A DNA stretch of 64,000 nucleotides from Rheinheimera faecalis. GTDB lineage: Bacteria > Pseudomonadota > Gammaproteobacteria > Enterobacterales > Alteromonadaceae. The position numbers and the translations under genes are program-made. Every line of letters begins with the position of its first letter. Position 1 is the first letter of the stretch. The notes under the pieces were generated by a model. It was not told the DNA's origin and searched no databases. It saw nothing but the letters and a program-made list of their open reading frames with translations. Below are positions 25,591-35,800 of this stretch, piece after piece. Location: positions 1-64,000 of the forward strand of contig NZ_JAJOYT010000007.1 of the NCBI RefSeq assembly GCF_021290965.1, in the 5' to 3' direction.

Positions 25591-25634
25591 ATTGTGATGC
25601 TATTTTAGACTGTCACTCAAAAGGAATAAAGCAA

Positions 25635-26585
25635 ATGAAGCCGACACCGGTGTGTTGTTTTGGTGAAGTACTGATCGATTTTTTACAGGACAAAGCCCAG
25701 CCTGGCCTGTTTCATCGTTTTGCCGGTGGCGCTCCTGCCAATGTGGCAGTAGCTGTGGCCAGATTAGGCGGACACAGCAAATTTATCGGCATGTTGGGTA
25801 AAGACATGTTCGGTGATTTTTTGTTGCAAGAGCTGCAAAGTTACGGTGTGGATTGCAGTGCAGTGCGTCAAACTCTGGACGCTAAAACCGCCCTTGCTTT
25901 TGTCGCTTTAAATGAGCAGGGCGATCGCAGCTTCTCATTTTACCGGCCGCCTGCCGCAGATTTACTTTATAAAGTCGAGCATTGCCCAAGCGATCTGTGG
26001 CTGCAAAGTGGCATTTTGCATTTATGCTCCAACAGCCTGACCGAACCTGATATAGCGCAAACCAGTTTTGCTTTAGTGCGGTTGGCGCAGCAGCATGGTT
26101 GGCTGGTATCGGTGGACGCTAATTTACGTCATAACTTGTGGAATGAAGGCAAAGCTAGCAGAGAGTTGGTGATCCAATTGCTGGAAATGGCCGACTTAGT
26201 GAAATTAAGTGAAGACGAGTTGGAGTATCTTGCTGATGGCCAAAGCACAGAGAGCTGGTTGCAGCATATCCTGGCTTTTCGCCCGGCCTGGCTGGTGGTT
26301 ACAGCAGGTGCAAATGAAGTACTAAGTTACAGCAAAACAGATTCGTTTTCTGTGCCAGTTAATGCAGTTCCGGTACTGGATACCACAGCAGCAGGCGATG
26401 CTTTTGTTGGCGCCTGGTTAAATCAGATCGCTATGCAGCTGACTCAGGGGCTGAATGTCGCTGATTTGCTCAGCCACAAAGAGCTGCGGCAGCAAATGAT
26501 TGAAAAAGCCATTAAGGCAGGCTCGTTAACTTGTCAGAAATATGGTGCTTTTGCTGCTTTACCTACAGCACAAGAGTGGGACTAA
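25635..26585 (+). CDS. PfkB-family fructokinase
   Basis: A 316-residue ribokinase-like sugar kinase with both PfkB signatures: GGAPANVAVAVARLG near residues 31-45 and DTTAAGDAFVGAW near 248-260, where the Asp of GD is the catalytic base. Fructokinase is preferred over other PfkB members because it is divergent from the amylosucrase gene, which liberates fructose. It would make fructose 6-phosphate. GGAAT precedes the ATG. A REP-like palindrome directly after the gene may act as its terminator. Confidence 0.88.
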   Translation: MKPTPVCCFGEVLIDFLQDKAQPGLFHRFAGGAPANVAVAVARLGGHSKFIGMLGKDMFGDFLLQELQSYGVDCSAVRQTLDAKTALAFVALNEQGDRSFSFYRPPAADLLYKVEHCPSDLWLQSGILHLCSNSLTEPDIAQTSFALVRLAQQHGWLVSVDANLRHNLWNEGKASRELVIQLLEMADLVKLSEDELEYLADGQSTESWLQHILAFRPAWLVVTAGANEVLSYSKTDSFSVPVNAVPVLDTTAAGDAFVGAWLNQIAMQLTQGLNVADLLSHKELRQQMIEKAIKAGSLTCQKYGAFAALPTAQEWD

Positions 26586-26590
26586 AAAAA

Positions 26591-26641
26591 TGGGGTCAGA
26601 GTAAAATTAATTGCCAGCCAATTAATTTTACTCTGACCCCA
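26591..26641. repeat. Long perfect REP-like palindrome (GGGGTCAGAGTAAAATTAAT type)
   Basis: Arms of about 22 bases, starting GGGGTCAGAGTAAAATTAAT and ending in its reverse complement, surround a 5-base loop CCAGC. This motif recurs in many gammaproteobacterial genomes. It lies between convergent genes and could terminate both transcripts. Confidence 0.85.
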
Positions 26642-26649
26642 ATTTTAGT

Positions 26650-26850
26650 TTATACCGAGATGTCAATATTCTGACCCAGGTTGCCGACAGGAACCGGACT
26701 TGGCGACTGCAATGCCGGAGACGAATTTACAGCGCTTTCCAGCAACTGCATCGTTTGTCTCCCTTCCTGTTTTTGCTGGGTTTTTGCCAGACTGGCACCC
26801 AGTAGTTCATAGCTCTGGCTAACTGCAGCTGAGCCTACGGATTGTGTCAT
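26650..26850 (-). CDS. Small protein resembling YjfB-type putative motility proteins
   Basis: A 66-residue protein with repeated small/Gln-rich helical sequence and the C-terminal LGQNIDISV ending, which resembles the YjfB family (named putative motility protein, function unknown). The first ATG at 26862 is less likely than that at 26850, which follows GGGAG. No signal peptide or membrane segment. The family match is by eye and moderate. Confidence 0.6.
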   Translation of the reverse strand: MTQSVGSAAVSQSYELLGASLAKTQQKQEGRQTMQLLESAVNSSPALQSPSPVPVGNLGQNIDISV

Positions 26851-26927
26851 AGTCACTCCCATGCCATATTTCCATACATCATATCGGCAAAAGGATCGCA
26901 GACTTTAGAATTATTTTCAGGATCCGG

Positions 26928-26963
26928 AAAAAAATGAAGCCGCTCGTTGCAGCGAGCGGCTTC
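26928..26963 (-). terminator. Intrinsic terminator of the DUF2726 gene
   Basis: On the minus strand GAAGCCGCTCG (26953-26963) pairs with CGAGCGGCTTC (26936-26946), followed by ATTTTTTT. Confidence 0.85.
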
Positions 26964-27051
26964 GGTCTTAAGGCGAGCGGAGTGACTTATGTTCCAAATG
27001 CCTGAAGTTGTTGAACTCTTTTTACCAGTTCATGGTTTAGCAGTGTTTCTG

Positions 27052-27693
27052 CTAGTGGATCATGGCCGTTGACTGAGAACGAATGCCACGCTCCGGAATA
27101 ATCGAAGGTAAAGTATTGGCCTGAACCACTGGTTCCAAAGGGCGTATCGGCCGAGTTGGGCTTTTCTTCACTGTTCCTTTTAATAAAGGTTCAGGTTTTA
27201 AACCATTTTGGCCAATTTTAGCAGCTAAACCTTGCTGAATATCCGCTATTGTATAGCCAGTTTTGATTTTCATCCGAACGTAAGGAATGCCTGCTGCTTC
27301 AAAAGCTCCGCTGACAAACCAGTCAGGTACAGCTTTATGACCGGCTTTGCTGTTGTTGTTCACCAGATCAACCACAGCGACAATGCTCATATCGGCCGGA
27401 TCGCACAGCACAAAATCCAGATACTTGGCATTCAGTTTGACCGAAGCTGATATACGGGATTTGGCGTCAACATTGTTTTTTAATTCAAGAATATCGGCCA
27501 TTTTCACTCTGTTCATTACTTTGTACTTTCCTTTCACAGCTTGTTCCAGCATGTTGAGGTAAGAACGTTCGACCTGAGTAAAAAGACTGCTTTTCTTACT
27601 AAATGGAAAAGGATTGCCATGGCTCATAAAACGGCTGGCTAAAAAAGCTGCCACCACAACCAACACGGCTAATACTAAAATTAAAACTTCCAT
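27052..27693 (-). CDS. Membrane-anchored DUF2726 protein
   Basis: A 213-residue protein with one N-terminal membrane segment (about residues 3-20), then the DUF2726 domain (about 35-155: SLFTQVERSYLNMLEQ, VKMADIL, YLDFVLCDPADMSIVAVVDL). This domain is thought to have a restriction-endonuclease-like core; the D-x-V-L and V-x-D-L segments could be its metal site, but no activity is established. The tail is proline-rich and basic. GGAGGT lies before the ATG. Confidence 0.8.
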   Translation of the reverse strand: MEVLILVLAVLVVVAAFLASRFMSHGNPFPFSKKSSLFTQVERSYLNMLEQAVKGKYKVMNRVKMADILELKNNVDAKSRISASVKLNAKYLDFVLCDPADMSIVAVVDLVNNNSKAGHKAVPDWFVSGAFEAAGIPYVRMKIKTGYTIADIQQGLAAKIGQNGLKPEPLLKGTVKKSPTRPIRPLEPVVQANTLPSIIPERGIRSQSTAMIH

Positions 27694-27914
27694 TAATGAC
27701 CTCCGACAAACTTTTGACTCTGCAGCTCAAATTAAGGTGGCTGCATAGGGGATAAAGCATAAGATGTGCCAACAAGTTAGATTAAATGCTCTAATTTGTA
27801 TAAGTTTGCTGAATGTTTGGCATATAGCCTATTGATGGCTGAAATGATGGGGATCGGGCCGGGTTCGGCTTATAGTGAAAAGAACTCCTATTGCTACAGA
27901 CAAGGATCACCAGA

Positions 27915-29519
27915 ATGACAAGCAGCAACACTGCAGGATTAGAGATCAAAGGCCGCCTGCCGGCTGAATTTCAGAACATCTTAACACCGGAAGCCTGCCG
28001 TCTGGTCGTTGAGCTGACGCGTGAGTTTCGCGCCCCTTTAAAGCAATTACTACAGCAACGTAGCGTCGAACAGGCGCGTTATGACGCAGGTGCTTTACCG
28101 GATTTTCGTGCTGACACTGCCGATATACGTGCTGGTAACTGGACAGTAGCGGCTATTCCAGCTGACTTACAGGACAGAAGAGTGGAGATCACAGGTCCTG
28201 TGGATCGCAAAATGATCATCAACGCCTTAAATGCTGATGTAAAAGTTTTTATGGCCGACTTTGAAGACTCGCAAGCGCCAAGCTGGGATGGTGTGATTGA
28301 AGGCCAGATCAACTTACGTGACGCTAACTTAGGCACTATCAGCTACAGCGATCCACAGTCAGGTAAACAGTATGCGCTGCGTGATAAACAAGCATTATTG
28401 ATAGCACGGGTTCGTGGCTTGCACCTGTGGGAAAAACATTTAGAAGTCGACGGCGAGGCTGTGCCAGGTTCACTGGTTGATTTTGCTTTGTACTTTTTCC
28501 ACAACTACCAAACCCGTTTAGCTAATGGCTCTGGGGTCTATTATTACTTGCCTAAACTGCAAAGCTATAAAGAAGCAGCCTGGTGGGATGCTGTATTCCG
28601 TTTTACTCAAACTAAATTTAACCAGGCTGTCGGCACTATCCGCGCTACTGTACTGATTGAAACCCTGCCTGCAGTGTTTGAAATGGACGAAATTCTGCAT
28701 GCGCTGCGTGAGCATATAGTGGCGTTGAACTGTGGCCGTTGGGACTATATTTTCAGCTATATCAAAACCTTAAAGAATCATGCAGACCGCGTCCTACCAG
28801 ACCGTCAGGTGGTGACTATGGACCAGCCGTTTTTATCGGCTTACTCAAAACTGCTGATCAAAACCTGTCATAAACGTGGCGCTTTGGCGATGGGGGGTAT
28901 GGCGGCTTTTATTCCGGCAAAAGATCCTGTTGCGAACCAGGCCATTTTAACCAAAGTAACGGCTGATAAAGAACGTGAAGCCAGTAACGGCCACGACGGC
29001 ACCTGGGTGGCACATCCGGGTTTAGCGGCGACAGCGAATGAAGTCTTTAATAAATACCTGACGGATGGCAAAACCAATCAGCTGCATATCAGCCGCTCTG
29101 ACGATGCGCCTGTGACTGCCGCCGATTTATTGGCACCAAGCAGCGGCGAGCGCACTGAAGCAGGGATGCGCATCAATATCCGCGTGGCTTTGCAGTACAT
29201 AGCGGCCTGGATCAGTGGTAAAGGTTGTGTGCCTATTTATGGCCTGATGGAAGATGCGGCGACGGCGGAGATTTGTCGCACCTCGATTTGGCAGTGGATT
29301 AAACACGGCAAAACCTTAAACAATGGCCAGTTGGTCACCAAAGACTTGTTTGCTCAAATGCTACAGCAAGAAGCTGCTGTGGTGCGCGAAGAAGTAGGGG
29401 AAGAGTTGTGGCAACAACAGCAGTTTGAGCGGGCTCAGGCACTGCTGCTGCAAATTACCACAGCCGATCAATTGGTCGATTTCCTGACCTTACCTGCTTA
29501 TGAGTTGTTAACTGCTTAA
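27915..29519 (+). CDS. aceB: Malate synthase A
   Basis: A 534-residue malate synthase: ARVRGLHLWEKH, the signature region ALNCGRWDYIFS, and GGMAAFIPAKD. It condenses glyoxylate with acetyl-CoA in the glyoxylate bypass. The frame starts at a TTG at 27891, but the ATG at 27915 has AAGGA eight bases before it. Length fits the A isoform rather than the longer GlcB. The partner isocitrate lyase is 1.2 kb downstream, with a LysR gene on the opposite strand between them. Confidence 0.95.
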   Translation: MTSSNTAGLEIKGRLPAEFQNILTPEACRLVVELTREFRAPLKQLLQQRSVEQARYDAGALPDFRADTADIRAGNWTVAAIPADLQDRRVEITGPVDRKMIINALNADVKVFMADFEDSQAPSWDGVIEGQINLRDANLGTISYSDPQSGKQYALRDKQALLIARVRGLHLWEKHLEVDGEAVPGSLVDFALYFFHNYQTRLANGSGVYYYLPKLQSYKEAAWWDAVFRFTQTKFNQAVGTIRATVLIETLPAVFEMDEILHALREHIVALNCGRWDYIFSYIKTLKNHADRVLPDRQVVTMDQPFLSAYSKLLIKTCHKRGALAMGGMAAFIPAKDPVANQAILTKVTADKEREASNGHDGTWVAHPGLAATANEVFNKYLTDGKTNQLHISRSDDAPVTAADLLAPSSGERTEAGMRINIRVALQYIAAWISGKGCVPIYGLMEDAATAEICRTSIWQWIKHGKTLNNGQLVTKDLFAQMLQQEAAVVREEVGEELWQQQQFERAQALLLQITTADQLVDFLTLPAYELLTA

Positions 29520-29524
29520 AAACC

Positions 29525-29548
29525 GGGTCAGAGCTTAGGCTCTGACCC
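29525..29548. repeat. Short GGGTCAGAGC palindrome, REP-like and probable terminator
   Basis: GGGTCAGAGC, loop TTAG, GCTCTGACCC. It begins five bases after the aceB stop and ends next to the stop of the convergent LysR gene, so it is well placed to end both transcripts. The sequence is related to the other GGGGTCAG palindromes. Confidence 0.7.
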
Positions 29549-29550
29549 CC

Positions 29551-30492
29551 TTACAAATGCAGCTCGTCTGCCACTTCTGTGATTAAACGCCGCAGCCAAA
29601 TATGACTGGCATCCTGATGCAATAACGGACTCCAGATCATTTTCAGCTCTATAGACGGGATAGGAAAGGGCGGATCCAGTACTTTCATAGTCGCGTCATT
29701 CTGATATAAAAGCGCAGCCCGCAAAGGCAAGGTCGCAATCAAATCTGTCTCCACCGCTAAATGCATAGCCACATGGTAGTTACGGGTAAAGACGCTAATG
29801 GTGCGCTGTTTGCCGAACTTAGCTAGAGCTTCATCCACCCAACCCAGTTTTTGTACATCAGCCGGATCCATACCCACACCTACACCAAAACCTGTTTTAC
29901 TGACCCAGATATGCTGGGCTTTTAGGTAAGTGTCTAAATTAAAGTTGCAAAGGATAGGGTTTAAGCTATTGACCAGACAGGCAAAACTATCGCGCCAAAT
30001 GGTTTTCTGGTGAAAAGATTGCGGCAGCTGATCAAAACGGTTAATTGCCATATCCACTTTGCCGTTTTCAACATCATGAAAGGTCACGTCTGACGGCGTC
30101 ATAATATCCAGCGAGGTGCCTGGCGCCTGAGCCCGCAGCTTTTTCAGCAGAGCCGGAATCAAAGTAGAGGCCGCATAATCGCTGGCCATAATACGAAATA
30201 CTCTATGGCTGTGTTCTGGCTCAAAATCTTTATTCGGCTGTAAGGTTTCTTCCAGCGTCAGCAAAATGCCCCGTACTACAGGCGCTAATTCCTTAGCACG
30301 TTCTGTTGGCACCATACCGTCCGAAGTGCGAACCAGAATAGGGTCGTTCAGTAAATCCCGCAGCCGTTTTAAGCCATTACTCATAGCAGGCTGGGTGATA
30401 TTGAGCTGATTGGCAGCACGGGTGACGTTTTTTTCCCGTAACAACACATCCAGGTACACCAACAAATTCAGGTCGATTTTACTGATATTCAT
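29551..30492 (-). CDS. LysR-family regulator between aceB and aceA
   Basis: A 313-residue LysR protein: helix-turn-helix in KNVTRAANQLNITQPAMSNGL near residues 21-41 and a type-2 periplasmic-binding effector domain. The frame opens at 30579; the ATG at 30492 gives the classic DLNLLVYLDVLL start. It is divergent from isocitrate lyase and convergent with malate synthase, so control of the glyoxylate bypass is the natural guess, though not shown. Confidence 0.88.
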   Translation of the reverse strand: MNISKIDLNLLVYLDVLLREKNVTRAANQLNITQPAMSNGLKRLRDLLNDPILVRTSDGMVPTERAKELAPVVRGILLTLEETLQPNKDFEPEHSHRVFRIMASDYAASTLIPALLKKLRAQAPGTSLDIMTPSDVTFHDVENGKVDMAINRFDQLPQSFHQKTIWRDSFACLVNSLNPILCNFNLDTYLKAQHIWVSKTGFGVGVGMDPADVQKLGWVDEALAKFGKQRTISVFTRNYHVAMHLAVETDLIATLPLRAALLYQNDATMKVLDPPFPIPSIELKMIWSPLLHQDASHIWLRRLITEVADELHL

Positions 30493-30728
30493 CTGCTTCC
30501 ACTTCTTATGGCTAATGAGGTGCTGATTAAGCGCTGATTTTAGGCTTTCTATATTCACACAATGAATGACGAGAATCAAAAAAATCAGCTACATGAATCC
30601 TTGTTTTGAAACCTATAGTGAATGTCAACAGAGGCAGTTACCAAATGTCGGGCTGTTTACAGAATTCATAAGAACTGACCGGACTTTATCACCGGACAAA
30701 CAAAAGACAACACCATAGAGGATGCATC

Positions 30729-32327
30729 ATGTCAGCTTATCAACAGACCATTAAACAACTGGAACAAAGCTGCAAAGCGCAAGGAACAGGCTGGGCCGCT
30801 ATTAATGCTGAGTCTGCTGCCCGTATGCAGTTACAAAACCGCTTTAAAACAGGGTTAGAAATTGCGCAGTACACTGCCGATATTATGCGTGCAGATATGG
30901 CTGCTTATGATGCAGACAGTGCTCAGTACACTCAATCTTTAGGTTGCTGGCATGGCTTTATCGGCCAACAAAAACTGATCGCTATTAAGAAACATTTTGG
31001 CAGCACTAAAAGAAAATACCTGTATTTGTCCGGTTGGATGATTGCAGCGCTGCGTTCTGAGTTTGGTCCTCAGCCAGATCAATCCATGCACGAAAAAACT
31101 GCAGTGCCTGCGTTAATTGAAGAGTTATATACCTTCTTAAAGCAAGCTGATGCCCGTGAATTAGGTGGGTTATTCCGTGAGCTGGACGATGCGCGTGAGA
31201 AAGACGATCAAGCCAAAGCCGCTGAAGTGCTGAATAAAATCGACAACTTCGAAACTCATGTAGTGCCTATTATTGCCGACATTGATGCGGGTTTTGGTAA
31301 TGCGGAAGCCACTTACTTACTGGCGAAAAAAATGATTGAAGCCGGTGCCTGCGCCATTCAGATTGAAAACCAGGTGTCGGATGAAAAACAATGTGGTCAC
31401 CAGGACGGTAAAGTCACAGTGCCACACGCGGATTTCCTGGCAAAAATTAATGCGGTGCGTTACGCCTTTTTAGAGTTAGGCATCGAAAACGGCATTATCG
31501 TGGCCCGTACTGATTCCTTAGGTGCTGGTTTAACTAAACAAATTGCTGTTACCAATGAAGCTGGTGATTTAGGCGATTTATACAACAGCTTTTTAGATGG
31601 TGATTACATTCAAAGTGCCTCTGATATTCAAAACGGCGATGTGGTGGTCAAAGCTAACGGCAAGTTGTTAAAACCAAAACGCCTGCAAAGTGGTTTGTTC
31701 CAGTTCAAACAAGGCAGCGGTGTTGATCGTGTGGTGCTGGACTGCATTACGTCCTTGCAGCATGGTGCGGATTTACTGTGGATTGAAACCGAAAAACCTC
31801 ATGTCGGCCAAATCGCTGAAATGGTCAATCGTATTCGTGAAGTAGTACCTAATGCCAAGCTGGTCTACAACAACAGCCCATCTTTCAACTGGACGCTGAA
31901 TTTCCGTCAGCAGGTATTTGATGCATGGAAAACAGCGGGTAAAGATGTATCAGCTTACGATAGAGCCAAACTGATGAGTGCGGATTACGACACCACGGAA
32001 TTGGCGCTGGAAGCAGACAACCGTATCCAAACATTCCAGGCTGACGGTGCCCGTGAAGCAGGTATTTTCCACCACCTAATCACTTTGCCTACTTACCATA
32101 CAGCTGCGTTGTCGACCGACAATCTGGCGAAAGAGTACTTTGGTGCTGCAGGTATGTTGGGTTATGTGGCTGGCGTGCAACGCAAAGAAATTCGTCAGGG
32201 CATCGCCTGTGTCAAACACCAGAATATGTCTGGCTCTGATATTGGTGATGATCATAAAGAGTACTTCTCTGGAGAAGCTGCGCTGAAGGCTTCAGGGAAA
32301 GACAACACCATGAATCAGTTCTCCTAA
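30729..32327 (+). CDS. aceA: Isocitrate lyase
   Basis: A 532-residue isocitrate lyase of the long type seen in Pseudomonas and many marine gammaproteobacteria. The catalytic loop reads EKQCGHQDGK with Cys222; metal-binding IIADIDAGFGN lies before it. It splits isocitrate into succinate and glyoxylate. GAGGA precedes the ATG. It ends at a strong terminator. AceK, which throttles the competing isocitrate dehydrogenase, is encoded 18 kb away in this window. Confidence 0.95.
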   Translation: MSAYQQTIKQLEQSCKAQGTGWAAINAESAARMQLQNRFKTGLEIAQYTADIMRADMAAYDADSAQYTQSLGCWHGFIGQQKLIAIKKHFGSTKRKYLYLSGWMIAALRSEFGPQPDQSMHEKTAVPALIEELYTFLKQADARELGGLFRELDDAREKDDQAKAAEVLNKIDNFETHVVPIIADIDAGFGNAEATYLLAKKMIEAGACAIQIENQVSDEKQCGHQDGKVTVPHADFLAKINAVRYAFLELGIENGIIVARTDSLGAGLTKQIAVTNEAGDLGDLYNSFLDGDYIQSASDIQNGDVVVKANGKLLKPKRLQSGLFQFKQGSGVDRVVLDCITSLQHGADLLWIETEKPHVGQIAEMVNRIREVVPNAKLVYNNSPSFNWTLNFRQQVFDAWKTAGKDVSAYDRAKLMSADYDTTELALEADNRIQTFQADGAREAGIFHHLITLPTYHTAALSTDNLAKEYFGAAGMLGYVAGVQRKEIRQGIACVKHQNMSGSDIGDDHKEYFSGEAALKASGKDNTMNQFS

Positions 32328-32424
32328 ATCTGGTGCATGGCCGACTATACCCAAAGTACTGACAGGGCTAAGGGTATATTCCCTTCGAAATTGTTGATTT
32401 ACGTGGTCGGGTCATACTGACATT

Positions 32425-32449
32425 GGCAGCCGTGAGGCTGCCTTTTTTG
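32425..32449 (+). terminator. Intrinsic terminator of aceA
   Basis: GGCAGCC, loop GTGA, GGCTGCC, then six T. About 100 bases past the stop codon. Confidence 0.9.
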
Positions 32450-32572
32450 TTTTATAGAGTGTCAGTAGGGAGTTTGAACGCAACACCTTGATCTCACTTC
32501 TTTATTCTGGCAATTTTATCGACAGGAGCCGGAGAGGCTGTCAGCATTTTTAAAGATTCAGGGAGAATTCTA

Positions 32573-32806
32573 ATGATGAGTGCAGTACAAAACGCAAAAC
32601 GTAACGAGTTAAAAAGCACATTAAAGTTTGTGTTTATTGTTTTGCCTGCTGTAGGAGTAATGTGTGGGGCAGCTTTAGGCGTTGGTTTAGGAATGACCTT
32701 CCACGCAGGCATATCCCAGTCACCGCTTTTTATTCCTCTGATTGTAAGTGGCCTGGGATTGATGGCCATAGCCTGGCATTACGCCAAAAAAATTGACCAG
32801 CTCTGA
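32573..32806 (+). CDS. Small two-span membrane protein, hypothetical
   Basis: A 77-residue protein with two hydrophobic segments (about 20-42 and 50-67) and short charged ends. AGGGAG lies before a double ATG. The opposite-strand frame over the same bases lacks any such features. I do not recognise a family. Confidence 0.65.
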   Translation: MMSAVQNAKRNELKSTLKFVFIVLPAVGVMCGAALGVGLGMTFHAGISQSPLFIPLIVSGLGLMAIAWHYAKKIDQL

Positions 32807-32835
32807 AACACTTTTTATCGCTTTTCCAGCCAATA

Positions 32836-32874
32836 AAAAAGCCGCTTGATCTTAATGAAGACCAGCGGCTTTAT
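32836..32874. terminator. Bidirectional terminator between small membrane protein and di-haem gene
   Basis: AAAGCCGCT (32838-32846) pairs with AGCGGCTTT (32864-32872), with a T run on the minus strand and partial extra pairing in the loop. Confidence 0.8.
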
Positions 32875-32891
32875 GCATTCATTTCAAATGA

Positions 32892-35800
32892 TTACAAAGA
32901 CTGTAAGAAGGTTTTCACTGCAGTACGTTGTTCAGCAGTCAGGTTTTCATACAGGCTGCGGCTTTGAGTGGCTTCGCCACCGTGCCATAAAATAGCTTCG
33001 TCCAGAGTACGGGCGCGGCCATCATGCAGATAACGTACTTTATCTTCGCCACCCTGCACATACTTCAGGCTGCCTAAACCCCATAAAGGCGCGGTACGCC
33101 ACATAGAGCCAGAGGCTTTGCCTTGTGGCAGGTTGTCCGCTAAACCAGGGCCCATATCGTGCAGTAATAAATCGCTGTACGGTTGGATTTTCTGGTTACG
33201 CAGCTCAGCCAATGGGTGAGTTTTGCCTGTAGTAAAGCTGGAGGTGTGACAAGCTACACATTGGCTTTGCACAAACAGCTGTTTACCTTGGGCTATCAGC
33301 TCTGGGTTTATGTCATGCTCAGGCGATATGCGGCTACCATCAGGGAAACCACTGCGTAAACTACGTTGGGCCGGTACACCTAATAAACCCAGATATTGAG
33401 TTAAATGCTGTAACTCGCCTTCAGAGATATGAGTAGTGCCCGAGTTTTGCTGACAATCTGCAGCGCCTTTCTGACATGAACGTTGTGGATACACTGGTGA
33501 AGTCACACCTATATCCTGAACTAAAGCTTCTGCCGCCTGATGACGGGCACTAACTTTATTTGCTTTCCAGCCAAAACGGCCCAGCTGAGTTGCACCTGTT
33601 TCCGGGTTCTCTACCCAATGTGCTACACCTTTAACGCCATCACCGTTGGCGTCATTGATATCGACATTGGCCAGAATTGCCTGCTCAGGAATCGCTTCTA
33701 TCAAGCCCATACCTATGACTTGTGGCGCCTGACGTACTGAATACAGCTCTGGTACCGGGCCTTTAAATTCATACAGAGGTTTTTGCAGTTCTACCGCAGT
33801 ACCATCAGGCAGTGTTTTCACTTCAGTCTGATAAGAGGCTACTGATACTGAATAATCATCAGCATTCGCTGCTCTGGCTTTAGCCTGAATAGTTAAACCG
33901 TACAGTGGATCGGCTACCACTTTGTCATCCGCTAACATACCGGTAAATACGGAGTAGGTGTCCAGTTTAGCGCCAGCTTTTAATGCCAGACTGCGGCCAT
34001 TATTCTGGTGACAACCAATACAACGTTCATTGTTATAACGTGGGCCTAACTGGTTCTGGTGTTCAGCAAATACCGGGTTTTGCGTGGGGGATTCTGAGTG
34101 AATACCTGAGGCAAAAGAGGTATGGAATAAACGACGACCTTTAGAAAATCTTAAAGTGTTGCCTATCCCAATGTTGTTGGCCATTTGCTGGAACATACGG
34201 AAAGGCTCTTCCGAATAGTTATAGGACACGCTGGTTTCACCGCCAAGCAGAGTATGGTTTGGCAGAGGTTCTGAATCCAGGTTTGGCGCTATACCGTACC
34301 AGGGTCTCATACCTACACCAACAATATACAGCTGTTCAAAAGAGTAATAGCGCTCACCACCACCGTCGATCACTGGTGTTAATAAACGTGGAGCTGGTGC
34401 CAGCTCAATTTTGTCACCAATTTTCAGCGGGCTATGAGGGCTGGTGCGCCAGTTTGAACTAAAGCTCATCATGCATTCACGTTTACCTGAATGACATAGA
34501 GGTTGACCACCTTCATTCGGGTTATTAAAGCCATAGTTCAAAGACCAGCCAAAATCTTTTACATTCGGGTTTTCGATATTACGGAATAAGCTGAAGGTGG
34601 TACCGCGGAAGCTGCCTTCATTGACATGTAACCAGACTTCGATGCTGTTACCACCAGCCGGGATAGTGTCACGTATTTCCAAACCAAAAGTACGGTTCTG
34701 GAAATAAAAAGGCGGAAAAGTCAGGTAACGACCTGGTCCGGTATCTGGCGCATCCCAGGCTTCACCGCGTTCACGGGCATGACGCTCGGTTGGGCGTGCA
34801 CCCATCAAGGTCACCAGCGTACCATCTGCTTCTTTATACTGAATTTGCTCAACCACCTTCGTATTTTCAGGGAAAAGTGGCAAAGCGCCTTCAGGTAAAG
34901 GCACTGGGTCCGGACCAGGTTCTGTCGGGTCTGTCGGATCAGTTGGGTCTGTAGGATCAGTAGGTTCCGTTGGATCAGTCGGGTCGGTAGGATCTGTTGG
35001 ATCAGTCGGGTCAGTTGGCGGAACTTCACCAGCCTTACCAAAAACTTCCAGCTCCCGAATAGAATAACCCCAGGCATTACCTGAGCTTGGTGTTAAAGCG
35101 TTGATACGGATATAGCGGTAATCACCGGCTAAATCCATTCGGTCAGTTCTGTTGCCAAACTCATCAATATAAGGCGTGGCTAAGGTAGTCCAGTTACTGT
35201 TATCCACTGAGCCTTGCACTTCATAACTTGCAGCATTGGCAGCTTCCCAGTGAATCGCCACTTGTTGCACTGTGCTGACTGAACCTAAATCGACAGACAT
35301 CCATGAAGGAGATTCCTGATGATTCGATTCCCAGCGGCTGTCTGTATTGCCATCCACAGCTTTGGCTGAAGACTGCAAATGGCTGCTGGCATACGTTGTT
35401 TTGCCTTTGGCTATATTGCTGCTGCCAACCGGCGGAGCTTCAGGTGATGTGGGTGCGCCTTCCCCAGCTGTACCTAAAACCTTTAATTCCCAGATGGAGA
35501 AACCATAACCATTGTTGACACTGTGTTTGGTCGCGAACACTCGCAGGTAGCGGTAATCTGCATTGAGCTCAACAGTATCTGTTCTGTTGCCTTTTTTACC
35601 ACCAGTCTGTACCGACAAGGTGGTCCAGTTGCTGTTGTCGTCAGAGCCCTGAATTTCATAAATTTCAGCGTTCGCATCTTCCCAGTCAATTTGTACCTGG
35701 TCGATATGACTGACGCTGCCTAAATCTATAGCCAGCCAGCTTGGTGCCACTTTATGCGCCGACTCCCAACGGCTGCCTTTATCGCCATCTACTGCCATCT

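Noticed and set aside
32494-32769. 91-codon minus-strand frame opposite the small membrane protein
   Set aside because: The plus-strand frame has a good ribosome-binding site and two membrane segments; the opposite frame looks like its shadow.
34910-35030. Tandem DNA repeat or CRISPR-like array
   Set aside because: It is the in-frame PTDPTD linker of the di-haem fusion protein, not an array with unique spacers.
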